From contig NC_049984.1 of the NCBI RefSeq assembly GCF_000003815.2, forward strand, positions 19,476,782 to 19,540,312: 63,531 nucleotides of DNA, given 5' to 3'. Shown here in pieces: positions 52,501 to 63,531 of the stretch. The notes beneath the pieces are model-generated. The model did not search any database. It worked only from the letters and a program-made list of their open reading frames with translations, and was not told the origin of the DNA. The position numbers and the translations under genes were made by a program. Each line of letters begins with the position of its first letter. The first letter of the stretch is position 1. The stretch comes from Branchiostoma floridae (lineage: Eukaryota > Chordata > Leptocardii > Amphioxiformes > Branchiostomatidae).

Positions 52501-53933
52501 CAAAGACTATTATATGCTATATTTTAACATCGAAAGCTGTTTTTCAATGTAACGCACATCTTTAACGTGAATGTCTAAAAAACCAACATACTTTTTGTAG
52601 GAATTGAAAGATGGGTGGCCCATTTTCACGGGCAAATTAGATTTTCGGTCCCCCCAGATCTTCCTATGGCTATTCTTTTGAAGACATCTTAAAGACATAT
52701 TTCGGAATACAACATTAAAAATATGAACGCTAAGTGAACAAAAAGGCTCATTAGTTTGGCATTTGTAGGGATTTCAAGTAAACATATCCCCAAAGGTATT
52801 CGGGATTAATGTCCCCTTAACGAAAAGTAAACTGCTATTACTGTGGTCATATTTAAAACATGCTTCTCGACTTGAAAATACATCTCTTGACACTAATTTG
52901 CATGTTTCTAAAACAAATAAATACAATACGGGTGAATGGGGACATATCTTCCTAGGAATTTCTGTCCCCTCGCTGAATGTATAAGTACTATAACATATGA
53001 ATGGGTACACATTTTCCTAGGATTTTCTGTCCCCTCGCTTAATGTGTTACAGGTGAATGGGGACACATTTTCCTAGGATTTTCAGTCCCCTCGCTTAAAG
53101 TATTACAAGAATGGGGACACATTTTCCTAGGATTTTCAGTCCCCTCGCTTAAAGTATTACGAGAATGGGGACACATTTTCCCGGGATTTTCAGTCCCCTC
53201 GCTCAATGTATTACGAGAATGGGTACACATTTTCCTAGGATTTCTGTCCCCTCGCTGAATGTATAACAGTTGAATGGGGACACATTTTCCTAGGATTTTC
53301 TGTTCCCTCGCTTAATGTATTACAAGAATGGGGACACATTTTCCTAGGAATTTCTGTCCCCTCGCTGAATGTATAAGTACTATAACATATGAATGGGTAC
53401 ACATTTTCCTAGGATTTTCTGTCCCCTCGCTTAATGTGTCACAGGTGAATGGGGACACATTTTCCTAGGATTTTCTGTCCCCTCACCGAATGTATTACAA
53501 GAATGGGGACACATTTTCCTAGGATTTTCAGTCCCCTCGCTTAAAGTATTACGAGAATGGGGACACATTTTCCCGGGATTTTCTGTCCCCTCGCTTAATG
53601 TATTACGAGAATGGGTACACATTTTCCTAGGATTTTCTGTTCCCTCGCTTAATGTGTTACAGGTGAATGGGGACACATTTTCCTAGGATTTTCAGTCCCC
53701 TCGCTTAAAGTATTACGAGAATGGGGACACATTTTCCCGGGATTTTCAGTCCCCTCGCTTAATGTATTACGAGAATGGGTACACATTTTCCTAGGATTTT
53801 CTGTTCCCTCGCTTAATGTGTTACAGGTGAATGGGGACACATTTTCCTAGGATTTTCTGTCCCCTCACCGAATGTATTACGAGAATGGGTACACATTTTC
53901 CTAGGATTTTCTGTCCCCTCGCTTAATGTAATA

Positions 53934-54790
53934 CAGTGAAACCTGCCCGAGCGACCACCTCTTCTCAGCGACCACCTGGCCATTTCGACCGCTTTTTCTC
54001 GGTCCCGATTTTTTTTTCCCATTGACGTAAGCATTAAGCGACCTTTTCTCAACGACCACCTGGCCAACGCGACCGCGACCGGCCCAAATTGGGACCTATA
54101 ACGACCGCATCATTTTCAAAATTGAGGTTTTCATCGATTTTTGATGATAACTAGCGCGATTTTGTGCCGAAATCGTTGTAAGAAAATCCGACTTTAGTTG
54201 TTACAGAAGTTTTTTTTTAAAACTTTATCATTATAAAGTGAACGAATGCTGAAACGTATATAGCCTCATACTTTTTAAAGAAAGATCTGTGTAGCTCATA
54301 CCTTTTTAAGAAAGATCTGTACATGTGAGTGATTTTGTCCAACTGTACTGTGCATTCACCCGTGGGTAAGTGCGCTATCGGGACGTACCGGGCATCGAAT
54401 TCGAAAGGTGATCCGTAGTTATTTCAGATCAAGAATATAGCGACGCATAAAGGCTTGTATAGTAACTGACAGCATCAAAGTTCCCTTACTGTCTAAAACG
54501 TTAGTGTACAAATACTTCTTTAAAACACTGTACATCGTATAAAAGCTCGATAAAAGCTTGGGGTTAAATTTACAATTTACAGTGTGCGTGTTGTATTTGA
54601 CATTAAAGTCCTCGCTTCTTTGCGTGCGTGCAGTATGCTTGCTATTTGCCATTAAACACAACGGAAACCATTTATACAATGTACTTTGCATCAGGCATGT
54701 TTTGAGTCGATACTCTTCTCAGCGACCACCTGTCCAAATCGACCGTTTTTTTCCGGTCCCCCTGGTGGTCGTCTTGGGCAGGTTTGACTG
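53934..54790. mobile_element. 857-bp non-autonomous TIR element, pogo/Tigger-like, in the satellite
   Basis: Left terminus CAGTGAAACCTGCCCGAGCG, right terminus reverse complement CAGTCAAACCTGCCCAAGAC; both continue into CGACCACC. Flanked by TA at 53932-53933 and 54791-54792. Inner copies of the CAGCGACCACCTG word occur near both ends. No transposase is encoded. CAG termini with TA target duplication fit the Tc1/mariner superfamily, pogo/Tigger group. Confidence 0.9.
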
Positions 54791-56354
54791 TACAAGAATG
54801 GGGACACATTTTCCTAGGAATTTCTGTCCCCTCGCTGAATGTATAAGTACTATAACATATGAATGGGTACACATTTTCCTAGGATTTTCTGTCCCCTCAC
54901 CGAATGTATTACAAGAATGGGGACACATTTTCCTAGGATTTTCTGTCCCCTCACCGAATGTATTACAAGAATGGGGACACATTTTCCTAGGATTTTCAGT
55001 CCCCTCGCTTAAAGTATTACGAGAATGGGGACACATTTTCCTAGGATTTCTGTCCCCTCGCTGAATGTATAACAGTTGAATGGGGACACATTTTCCTAGG
55101 ATTTTCTGTCCCCTCGCTTAAAGTATTACGAGAATGGGGACACATTTTCCTAGGATTTTCAGTCCCCTCGCTTAAAGTATTACGAGAATGGGGACACATT
55201 TTCCCGGGATTTTCAGTCCCCTCGCTTAATGTATTACGAGAATGGGTACACATTTTCCTAGGAATTTCTGTCCCCTCGCTTAATGTATAAGTACTATAAC
55301 ATATGGATGGGTAGACATTTTCCTAGGATTTTCTGTCCCCTCGCTGAATGTATTACAGGTGAATGGGGACACATTTTACTGGGATTTTCTGTCCCCTCAT
55401 CGAATGTATTACAAGAATGGGGACACATTTTCCTAGGATTTTCAGTCCCCTCGCTTAAAGTATTACGAGAATGGGGACACATTTTCCCGGGATTTTCAGT
55501 CCCCTCGCTTAATGTGTATTACGAGAATGGGTACACATTTTCCTAGGATTTTCTGTCCCCTCGCTTAATGTAATACAAGAATGGGGACACATTTTCCTAG
55601 GAATTTCTGTCCCCTCGCTGAATGTATAAGTACTACAACATATGAATGGGTACACATTTTCCTAGGATTTTCTGTCCCCTCACCGAATGTATTACAAGAA
55701 TGGGGACACATTTTCCTAGGATTTTCTGTCCCCTCACCGAATGTATTACAAGAATGGGGACACATTTTCCTAGGATTTTCAGTCCCCTCGCTTAAAATAT
55801 TACGAGAATGGGGACACATTTTCCCGGGATTTTCAGTCCCCTCGCTTAATGTATTACGAGAATGGGTACACATTTTCCTAGGATTTTCTGTTCCCTCGCT
55901 TAATGTGTTACAGGTGAATGGGGACACATTTTCCTTGGATTTTCTGTCCCCTCCCCGAATGTATTACGAGAATGGGTACACATTTTCCTAGGAATTCTGT
56001 CCCCTCGCTGAATGTATTACAAGAATGGGGACACATTTTCCTAGGATTTTCAGTCCCCTCGTTAAAAGTAATACGAGAATGGGGACAGATTTTCCCGGGA
56101 TTTTCAGTCCCCTCGCTGAATTGTATTACAAGAAATGGGGACACATTTTCCTAGGAATTTCTGTCCCCTCACCGAATGTATTACGAGAATGGGTACACAT
56201 TTTCCTAGGATTTTCTGTCCCCTCGTTTAATGTATAAGTACTAAAACAGGTGAATGAGGGACACATTTTCCTAGGATTTTCAGTCCCCTCGCTTAATGTA
56301 TTACAGGAGAATGGGGACACATTTTCCTAGGATTTTCAGTCCCCTCGCTGAATG

Positions 56355-56745
56355 NNNNNNNNNNNNNNNNNNNNNNNNNNNNNNNNNNNNNNNNNNNNNN
56401 NNNNNNNNNNNNNNNNNNNNNNNNNNNNNNNNNNNNNNNNNNNNNNNNNNNNNNNNNNNNNNNNNNNNNNNNNNNNNNNNNNNNNNNNNNNNNNNNNNNN
56501 NNNNNNNNNNNNNNNNNNNNNNNNNNNNNNNNNNNNNNNNNNNNNNNNNNNNNNNNNNNNNNNNNNNNNNNNNNNNNNNNNNNNNNNNNNNNNNNNNNNN
56601 NNNNNNNNNNNNNNNNNNNNNNNNNNNNNNNNNNNNNNNNNNNNNNNNNNNNNNNNNNNNNNNNNNNNNNNNNNNNNNNNNNNNNNNNNNNNNNNNNNNN
56701 NNNNNNNNNNNNNNNNNNNNNNNNNNNNNNNNNNNNNNNNNNNNN
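56355..56745. other. Assembly gap, 391 N
   Basis: Run of N inside the satellite; the size is presumably estimated. Confidence 1.
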
Positions 56746-58187
56746 CACCTAATGTATTACGAGAATGGGTACACATTTTCCTAGGAATTTCTGTCCCCTC
56801 GCTTAATGTATAAGTACTATAACATATGGATGGGTAGACATTTTCCTAGGATTTTCTGTCCCCTCGCTGAATGTATTACAGGTGAATGGGGACACATTTT
56901 ACTGGGATTTTCTGTCCCCTCATCGAATGTATTACAAGAATGGGGACACATTTTCCTAGGATTTTCAGTCCCCTCGCTTAAAGTATTACGAGAATGGGGA
57001 CACATTTTCCCGGGATTTTCAGTCCCCTCGCTTAATGTGTATTACGAGAATGGGTACACATTTTCCTAGGATTTTCTGTCCCCTCGCTTAATGTAATACA
57101 AGAATGGGGACACATTTTCCTAGGAATTTCTGTCCCCTCGCTGAATGTATAAGTACTACAACATATGAATGGGTACACATTTTCCTAGGATTTTCTGTCC
57201 CCTCACCGAATGTATTACAAGAATGGGGACACATTTTCCTAGGATTTTCTGTCCCCTCACCGAATGTATTACAAGAATGGGGACACATTTTCCTAGGATT
57301 TTCAGTCCCCTCGCTTAAAATATTACGAGAATGGGGACACATTTTCCCGGGATTTTCAGTCCCCTCGCTTAATGTATTACGAGAATGGGTACACATTTTC
57401 CTAGGATTTTCTGTTCCCTCCCTTAATGTGTTACAGGTGAATGGGGACACATTTTCCTAGGATTTTCAGTCCCCTCGCTTAAAGTATTACGAGAATGGGG
57501 ACACATTTTCCCGGGATTTTCAGTCCCCTCGCTTAATGTATTACGAGAATGGGTACACATTTTCCTAGGAATTTCTGTCCCCTCGCTTAATGTATAAGTA
57601 CTATAACATATGGATGGGTAGACATTTTCCTAGGATTTTCTGTCCCCTCGCTGAATGTATTACAGGTGAATGGGGACACATTTTACTGGGATTTTCTGTC
57701 CCCCTCACTGAATATATTACAGATTAATGATGACGTTATATTGGATTTGGTTTCATGTTTTTGGTCAAATTACTTTCATCTAGGAGATAACATGTATGGT
57801 ATTCCTTAACACTGTAGACTTCCGTATAGTGAACTTGCCATGAACTCTTGCTTTCCAAAATCCCACAGTAAAATTGCTAATGTACCAGCTGGAACTTGGA
57901 GATACCGCGAACTCTTGTTTTCTGTGGTATTGCAAAATCAATTTCTTCGTGTAACAATTAGGACTCTAATCGTATACACCTGGGGGGGGGGGGGGGTACA
58001 ACGCTTGAAAATGATTAATGAAGGACATTAAATGTGATTCTGGACCAACCACAGTCATTCCCGTGGGGTTAGGGATAAGAAACCGAGACCGATTTCAAAG
58101 GGTCAGTCTCATCTGGTCTCTCAATCAGAGAGGTTCGAGAGACTCCAGGAACTCAGAAAGGGAGTGCGTGTTCCATTTCCGTAAGTG

Positions 58188-58311
58188 ATGGATCCCGACT
58201 TCTACGACGATATCAAGAAATTCATCTTGTCGGGCAAGTTCCCTGAAAATGTGGACAGCAAGAGGAAGAAGAGATCCTTTCATAGGATGACTAAAACCTT
58301 CTGCTTGGAGG
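58188..58311 (+). CDS. H2C2 integrase-zinc-finger gene, exon 1
   Basis: ATG at 58188 opens MDPDFYDDIKKFILSGKFPE, KRKKRSFHRMTKTFCLE, ending GAG G before donor GTAAGT (phase 1). The D-(D/E)-I-K-x-F-(I/L)-x-x-G-x-(F/Y)-P start with a basic helix is usual upstream of the H2C2 domain in GIN1/KRBA2-like and gypsy-derived proteins. It joins exon 2 without a break. The N gap at 58330 is in the intron. Confidence 0.7.
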
Positions 58312-58329
58312 GTAAGTGTTGCGTTTCCT

Positions 58330-58429
58330 NNNNNNNNNNNNNNNNNNNNNNNNNNNNNNNNNNNNNNNNNNNNNNNNNNNNNNNNNNNNNNNNNNNNNNN
58401 NNNNNNNNNNNNNNNNNNNNNNNNNNNNN
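58330..58429. other. Assembly gap, 100 N
   Basis: 100 N, the conventional length for a gap of unknown size; within intron 1 of the H2C2 gene. Confidence 1.
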
Positions 58430-58539
58430 TTAGAAATAAATAGATAAAAAAACAATAAACAGTATTTGTTACAGAAGGGTCGCTGTAACATCTGTTTTCG
58501 TTTAGTGACGTGGCCCAGTTTTTCTTTTGGAATGTTGGA

Positions 58540-59400
58540 ATTGTAGAAAGATGGATCCGTGGACATAGGGGAGGGACGCATATTCCTGGGGGGGCTCCGT
58601 CGGTATTTTCGATCTCCTCATCATCTTCCTATGCTCCACTTTGAAACCTGTTTTCAACTTGTCAGTGAAAAACACGACACGTAGTCTCCAAAGACAAACA
58701 AGAATGTTTCATAGGTAGAAATTCACGGGGTAACCTACGTAGCCTTGATTTTAGAAAATGAACACGTCTTAATTCTTATGATGCACTTTTAAACCTTTCT
58801 CAATGTGTCACATGAAGACACAAAACACACTTACTGAAAACAAACACGGATTATTCTGAAAAGAATCAATAAACGATGTTGGAATTGTAGAAAGGGGGTT
58901 GCAGGGGGGGGGGGGGTGTCATATTCCCGGGTAAGGCTCAGGTCACAAAGAGGTCCGGCCGGACAGCTTTCTGGAACAATAAGTATGATATAAAAGACAA
59001 CAACAACACAAAACGGAATGAAAATAATTCAACAAAATGCATTGTGTAAATTTTTCGTTTCCGCAAACAGCTCGGCCGGGCCCCGGGTAGTAGATGTGAC
59101 GTACTACGTAGCTTTTCGGGCTTTTTGGTCACCTCATCGGAAAGTCAACAAAGTCAAAAGTCAACAAGTTTTCCTATGCTCCACTTTGAAACTTGTTTTT
59201 GCTTCAATACACATCTCTTACAATTAGGAATGTTTCGTAACAAAAAAGTCCCCACGCTAGACCTATATTCGCCATTGTACGAAATACTTGAAGGGGGAAT
59301 ACATATTCCCGGGTAGCCAGGATTTTCGGTCCCCTCATCGGAAAGTCGTCCAATGCTTCACTGACTTCACTTAGAAACTTGTTTTAAACTTGACGGCTCA
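58540..59400 (+). repeat. Dispersed degenerate satellite-like units in intron 1
   Basis: ATTCCCGGGTAGCC..GGATTTTCGGTCCCCTCATC, followed by CTATGCTCCACTTTGAAAC-like text, appears in whole or part at 58550-58660, 58920-58935, 59170-59200 and 59295-59390, and once more at 61222-61295. The CCCGGG..GGATTTTCxGTCCCCTC core is the same as the 54-bp monomer. Confidence 0.65.
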
Positions 59401-59432
59401 CCGTTTAACGCAAAAAGGAATGTTTCTTAAGG

Positions 59433-59500
59433 CCACAGCAAGTCAATTTCATGGATGACATCAGCGCGCTCATTAATTCTAGCAATAATTTCTTCCCTCT
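59433..59500 (+). repeat. Dispersed repeat, family A, copy 3
   Basis: AAGGCCACAGCAAGTCAATT, then ATGGATGACATCAGCGCGCT and CATTAATTCTAG; see the copies at 201 and 2103. Confidence 0.55.
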
Positions 59501-59881
59501 TCGGGGATGGGGGCGAATCAGTAGCCCGGACGGAGAGAAAATTCTGCATCACATGTGCTACGGCGGTCTGCGTGCTCCAAAATAAGTCGTTTTCTGTACG
59601 ATTGCGTACAGGGGTGGTACTTACGGATTCATAAAAATTGCCTACGTTTTTGCAAGTAGAGTCATCACATAGTTACACGTACGACGGGTTTGTCCTTAGC
59701 TTTACACATCCATTTACCTCACCTGCTGATGTTTTGATAAACTGACAATTTCGTGTATTCTTTAATTCATGTCAACTATTCAGACTTTTCTGCACTTAAT
59801 AACATCATCACTTAATAACATGTTCATGTTGATTGCTAATGCCCATATGTACATGTAACGTTATGTATTTTTTACATGCAG

Positions 59882-60090
59882 GAGAGGATCTGTACTACAA
59901 AAAGAAAATAAAGAAAGGAAAAAGTCAGTCTGTACTTCATGTAAAGGTCCTGCGCAAGGGGGAGACTGACGAAGTGTTCCATCAGTTCCATGCAAGTGCC
60001 ATGGGTGGCCACAGAGGAATAAGCAAAACAATGGCTGCCATCGCGTGTCGGTTTTACTGGCCAAAACAGTTAACCGACATAAAGACACGG
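59882..60090 (+). CDS. H2C2 integrase-zinc-finger gene, exon 2
   Basis: 209-bp exon, ACATGCAG to CGG|GTAAGG, entering at phase 1 and leaving at phase 0. After GEDLYYKKKIKKGKS and VLHVKVLRKGETDEV it reads FHQFHASAMGGHRGISKTMA, IACRFYWPKQLTDIKTR: the H-x-H/H..G-H-x-G-x-x-K-T and (R/K)-F-Y-W-P motifs of the integrase N-terminal zinc-binding (H2C2) domain. No lesion. In retroelements this domain precedes the DDE integrase core; here it is split by introns, which suggests a domesticated or spliced host copy. Confidence 0.8.
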
Positions 60091-60757
60091 GTAAGGCATT
60101 CAATTATCCAACAAAGTGTGTAGGATGTTGACTGTTGCAAAATGATGAGGATGAACGAAACAATTACTCTCATTGATTATGCAAATATGGTTCGTATTTG
60201 AATGAATCGCATAAGTTAGTGGTTTTCTATAGGCTACGCCAAATTGATTTGTTGAATTTGTATTTCTAGAGAAAAGAAACACCTATTTTTTGGTGTGGCC
60301 ATAGCACGTAACACAAGTATGAAAGGTTTTTCTAAGCAAAGAAGGCTTTTGTGGCATTTTATCATCTATCATACAAATGAGGCCCTAATTTGCTTGATTG
60401 TCCTGGACTATGTTCATCCTTAGTTACATGATTGTATTCCCCATCATTGATCTTACTGTAAAAGGCTTGTTGATTCGTCAATCTCTTCTTTGATATTTTA
60501 TTCTTCAATCCAAATTGGACTGTGTAACTTAAGAAAAGCTGAGCCAACACCCAAGAGCTATCTACATATAAAATAATATAATGATTAATTTCTTCGTTTT
60601 AACAACACCTTCCAATATACCAAATTTTAGAAAGGTCCATCCACAACTTTTCAAACTTATATCTGAAAACAAAATGTAATAAGAGGAATACCTTAAGGAA
60701 ATGGGGAGAGGTGCATGTTATAACTTTACCCTCCAAAATTTGTTTTCTTTTTTACAG

Positions 60758-60790
60758 ATAAAGAACTGTGGACCATGCCAACATCCATAA
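60758..60790 (+). CDS. H2C2 gene, exon 3 with the two zinc cysteines
   Basis: Acceptor TTTTTTACAG, phase 0. IKNCGPCQHP then TAA. C-G-P-C supplies the last two ligands of H2C2 (normally V-x-x-C-x-x-C-Q), so the whole finger is conserved across two introns, and the protein would end 3 residues after it, without an integrase catalytic core. Splicing further into the exon could bypass the TAA, but no better donor is obvious than GATGGAG|GTATTG at 60830. Confidence 0.65.
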   Translation: MKNCGPCQHP

Positions 60791-60830
60791 CACCGGCAGC
60801 ATCCAAAAGAAGTTTAACGACACCCGATGG

Positions 60831-61950
60831 AGGTATTGCCAGGCATTGAATTTTTAAATTATATGTGATACAATGTATTTTGGAGCTGTTCAAGTTGTCG
60901 AAATATCTGTCTTTGTTCATTTGATTACATTGTCTTGTAACTATAATGATATTGTCGATTATAATAACAATAATGATGATAATAAGATTTGTTGCATATT
61001 CCTTCCCAATGGTGACAAATGAATACGAAATCATATATGATGTAATGAGTATAACTGAAAAGAATATCAATGACAACATTAGAATTAAATGTAACACAAT
61101 ACTTATCAAAACACCATAGAAATGTAATACCGCACATCTAAATTATATCTAATGATATAGTATTCTCACCTTACAGAGGCAGAGGTGTCGGTGAGGAAGA
61201 GTACCAGGTTACATACTAGTATTCCCGGGTAGCCGGGATTCTCGGTCGCCTCATCGGAAAGTCCAAAAGTCTTTAATGGTACACTTTGAAGCCTGGTACC
61301 GTCCGGTTTTAATATTCAGTGGTAGTATTCCTGTTCGTAAACTGCCCACAAAGAGATCTTTGGCTTTTATAAAGGTTCATTGTGACATAATATTCTGTAC
61401 AATAGGCATCTGTAAGTGCTAAGTTTGGGCGTTAGCCATATGGCAGAAGTCCAATCTTCTTTGTACATATCAAATAGTTTCTCTTTCAGTTGTTTTCATG
61501 TGTGTTTAAAAGTGACAAGTTAGAAAAACATGGGAAGTCTTGATTACTTCCACCTGAAGAGACCGAAATTTCGGCTTCAATTGGAATGATTATCCCCACC
61601 TCCAAAAAAATATATTTTACAAGTGTACCCGCCTTCATACAATTACACCTTTAGCATATAACACGTTGATTAGTCTGGAACGAATTCAAAAGAAAGAAAA
61701 AATTATGGTTTAATTTAACTCTTGTCATGCTTGTATTCATTCACCCTCCCTGTGCTTGGCTTTTTTCACACTATTGAAAGAATGGGCACTCCGTTTACAT
61801 TGCCCTTGAATAGCTACTTCTCTCCAACGTAACCCAACTTAACCGTTAACGGATAGAAAATATGGAAGTATACTTAATACGTTAAAATATAGAGAAATAT
61901 GATTTAGCTGTAGGTAACAGGAAGCGAGTACAAGACATTATAGTCGATGG
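60831..61950. other. No gene recognised
   Basis: AT-rich sequence with an ATAATAATAATGATGATAAT-like tract near 60960 and one satellite-like unit at 61222-61295. Confidence 0.5.
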
Positions 61951-62322
61951 TTAGTTCCTGGAACAGGCCAGACCTGTGGCCTGACTGATAATAGGTAACT
62001 TATCTAGGTCAAGTCCCAGTAGGGGAGGGCATTCCCAGTGTTGGGATGTGACGTAGGACAAGATAGACAATGCCCATATTTGGTACAGAGGAGCCCTTGG
62101 TTCCTTGTATGGACATTGTCTTATGACCAGATACTTTGGAATGTTGTGACTAATATTGTGTAGGAAGACTTCCTGTCTTCTTTGGTCAGGAGTTACTATG
62201 TCGGGACCAAAGATGTAGTCCATCCGTGCAAGGAGGTCAGTCCGTGTGACCGGTGGCACTTGTCTGAAGTAAGTCTGTTCTGTAGTTAACACAACGCAAT
62301 GTCCTAACGTAATAATGTCCAA
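61951..62322 (-). other. 123-codon minus ORF, unrecognised
   Basis: Reads VTRTDLLARMDYIFGPDIVT, RRQEVFLHNISHNIPKYLVI and LLGLDLDKLPIISQ. It could be a decayed exon. No motif or splice evidence. Confidence 0.25.
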
Positions 62323-63531
62323 ATGTAATAACGTCCTGAAGTATTAATGTCCTGGTAACTTGTCATTAGTTTGGTATTATCGGTGTTATATAGTCAATGA
62401 TAGCTCTGTTTGTGTTGGCATTGTCTATGTGAATAAACTGTATACAAGAACAAAGGATCCAGCGATCGAACATTATTTCTGCTTGATTATTTTGATATTT
62501 AAGGACGTTAAAGCAGAACTGGGTACCGTAGCGTTACACAACAATGTTATACATCAATAGAAAGCTACTGTTTGCAAATGTCTGACAAATGTTACCCAGA
62601 GTCATCAATAATGTACAACAAGGGCAATAAGGTAATAAAACACATTCTTGTGATAACTTTTCTGCAGTTACAGTATCTGAACCATACTAAAAGTAGTACG
62701 ACTGTTACAGCATTGCTAAGATATGCTGACTACATCAGAGTCACATGTGTAACAAAAACAATTCACCCAGGTATCACTGCAGGTGAATTTATGGCCTTTG
62801 ACTGTCACCGGCACTGAACTGACATTTCAGCAGGAAATGTGTTCTATTCGAAATAAGCATCTTTCTGTAGCTTTATAACAAACACTACACTACTTTCTTA
62901 CACATCAACTGAAAGTTTACAACATGTACTGTCTTGCTAGTTCTATAACACAGTAATAACATTAACTACGTACGAAGGTAATTAAGTTATAAAAAGCAAT
63001 AAAAAGTACATTTTCTAACATTATTAGCACAACACTGACTAGCACCACCACAGATGCCTCGTTATAGACTACAAAATTGCTGACTGGTCTTGACAATGTT
63101 AGCTAACACATCTGAAGAAGAAAATGCATACAAGTATCATAACAGGTACGTTTATGGCTGTGGACTACCCTTTGTGCTGCACTTGTGCAGTAAAACTTTT
63201 ACTAAAAGTACAATATCGAAGTAAGTACGACAATGTTGATGAAATGAATATCAATATAATATAAAGCAAAGGGCAAAATGAAAATCTAAAGGTGATTTTT
63301 ATTTTACTCATGAAAAATAATCCCCACACTTAGAACTAAGTAGCCGAAAAATAGAAATAAACATATATCGAATTAATTTTACGAAGTAGAGTTTCACGTG
63401 CAGTAGATAGAGATAACAAAAATGTCAAATTAATTAACGAATAAAAATCGATTTACCGGGTCAATAAAACCCCTCGCTGCTATAAAAGCATTTGGAGGCT
63501 GGGGAAAGTCTCACTTGGGAATAAACGGTAC
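62323..63531. other. No gene recognised
   Basis: AT-rich, many TAA/TAG in all frames. The segment 63480-63490 (CTATAAAAGC) resembles a TATA box on the plus strand 50 bp from the window end; any gene it serves would lie outside. Confidence 0.4.

Larger units (their letters stand above)
52930..57728 (+). repeat. Satellite array, ~54-bp monomer with higher-order structure
   Basis: Monomer GAATGGGGACACATTTTCCT, AGGATTTTC(A/T)GTCCCCTCGC, TTAA(A/T)GTATTACGA. Roughly 60 copies survive outside the insertion and the gap. Variants come in linked sets: CCTAGG or CCCGGG cores, GGGGAC or GGGTAC, CGCTTAA or CACCGAA tails. Blocks repeat in the same order: 54793 onward matches 55575 onward (offset about 782), and 55240-55935 matches 56763-57458 (offset 1523, about twice that). 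54 bp is 18 codons, so long frames appear on both strands; I treat them as non-coding. Degenerate monomers continue leftward to about 52740. Confidence 0.97.

Noticed and set aside
56293-56813. ORFs of 146-162 codons around 56.3-56.8 kb
   Set aside because: Mostly runs of X from the N gap.
52970-57460. Long open frames of 80-168 codons in the satellite (both strands)
   Set aside because: They arise because the monomer is 54 bp (18 codons) with few stops; start codons and ends track the repeat, not a gene.
1-63531. CRISPR array among the tandem repeats
   Set aside because: No short palindromic repeats with unique spacers; all arrays are contiguous satellites, and the DNA is eukaryotic.
1-63531. 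tRNA or rRNA genes
   Set aside because: I looked for A-box/B-box-like words (e.g. GGTTCGAATCC) and found no context able to fold into a cloverleaf; a covariance-model scan would settle it.
63470-63531. TATA box and transcription start at the window end
   Set aside because: CTATAAAAGC is suggestive but the downstream gene is outside the window, so it cannot be judged.

Overview
The window reads as animal nuclear DNA from a repeat-rich marine invertebrate, most likely a lancelet (Branchiostoma). This rests on GT-AG introns, AT-rich non-coding sequence, assembly gaps, and many element families I associate with cephalochordate genomes: DUF6589-type genes, hAT/ZNF862-like genes, CR1/L2-like and L1/Tx1-like LINEs, Ty3/gypsy, a PolB/C2H2 fragment, and an amplified integrase-core family. 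No search was run, so the species call is inference. I saw no operon, CRISPR array, rRNA or tRNA. Most coding matter is decayed: exons with intact splice sites but with stops or frameshifts.

Layout. 0-5 kb: dispersed repeats and a tandem duplication, no gene. 5-9 kb: a broken DUF6589-type gene on the + strand, a LINE tail and a 39-bp coding minisatellite. 9.4-17.3 kb: a local duplication cluster. It holds two two-exon copies and one partial copy of a P-loop ATPase gene. Between copies 2 and 3 lie exons for a GTSF1/U11-48K-like CHHC zinc finger that join in frame to a RING exon, followed by a tandem array of RING-derived units of about 171 bp. Fragments of the ATPase exon are themselves tandemly amplified at 16.56-17.28 kb, and a hAT relic lies between. 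17.27-18.2 kb: a two-exon Myb/SANT-like (trihelix) gene with lesions. 18.9-24.4 kb: a minisatellite, two gag zinc-knuckle relics, two RING-H2 exons, an endonuclease fragment and a PolB fragment. 25.2-29 kb: four LINE reverse-transcriptase relics on the minus strand. 29.4-42.7 kb: minus-strand mosaic of DNA-transposon and Ty3/gypsy pieces, with nested MITEs, a gypsy/hAT chimera and a DM-domain-like zinc motif.

46.67-47.24 kb (minus) carries two clean exons that join in phase to encode a complete chromodomain plus an AT-hook. This is the best-preserved coding unit here. 49.2-51.8 kb (minus) has unrecognised exons and an integrase-core fragment. 52.9-57.7 kb is a satellite of about 54-bp monomers with higher-order structure, interrupted by an 857-bp TIR transposon whose empty target sequence survives in a sister monomer. 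58.2-60.8 kb (+) is a three-exon H2C2 integrase-zinc-finger gene whose exons join in phase. The last 2.7 kb shows no gene I can support.

No set of genes clearly forms one pathway. Two relatively interesting units, the CHHC finger and the MPP8/CDY-like chromodomain, belong to families that silence transposons in other animals. Their presence in a transposon-dense window is suggestive only.
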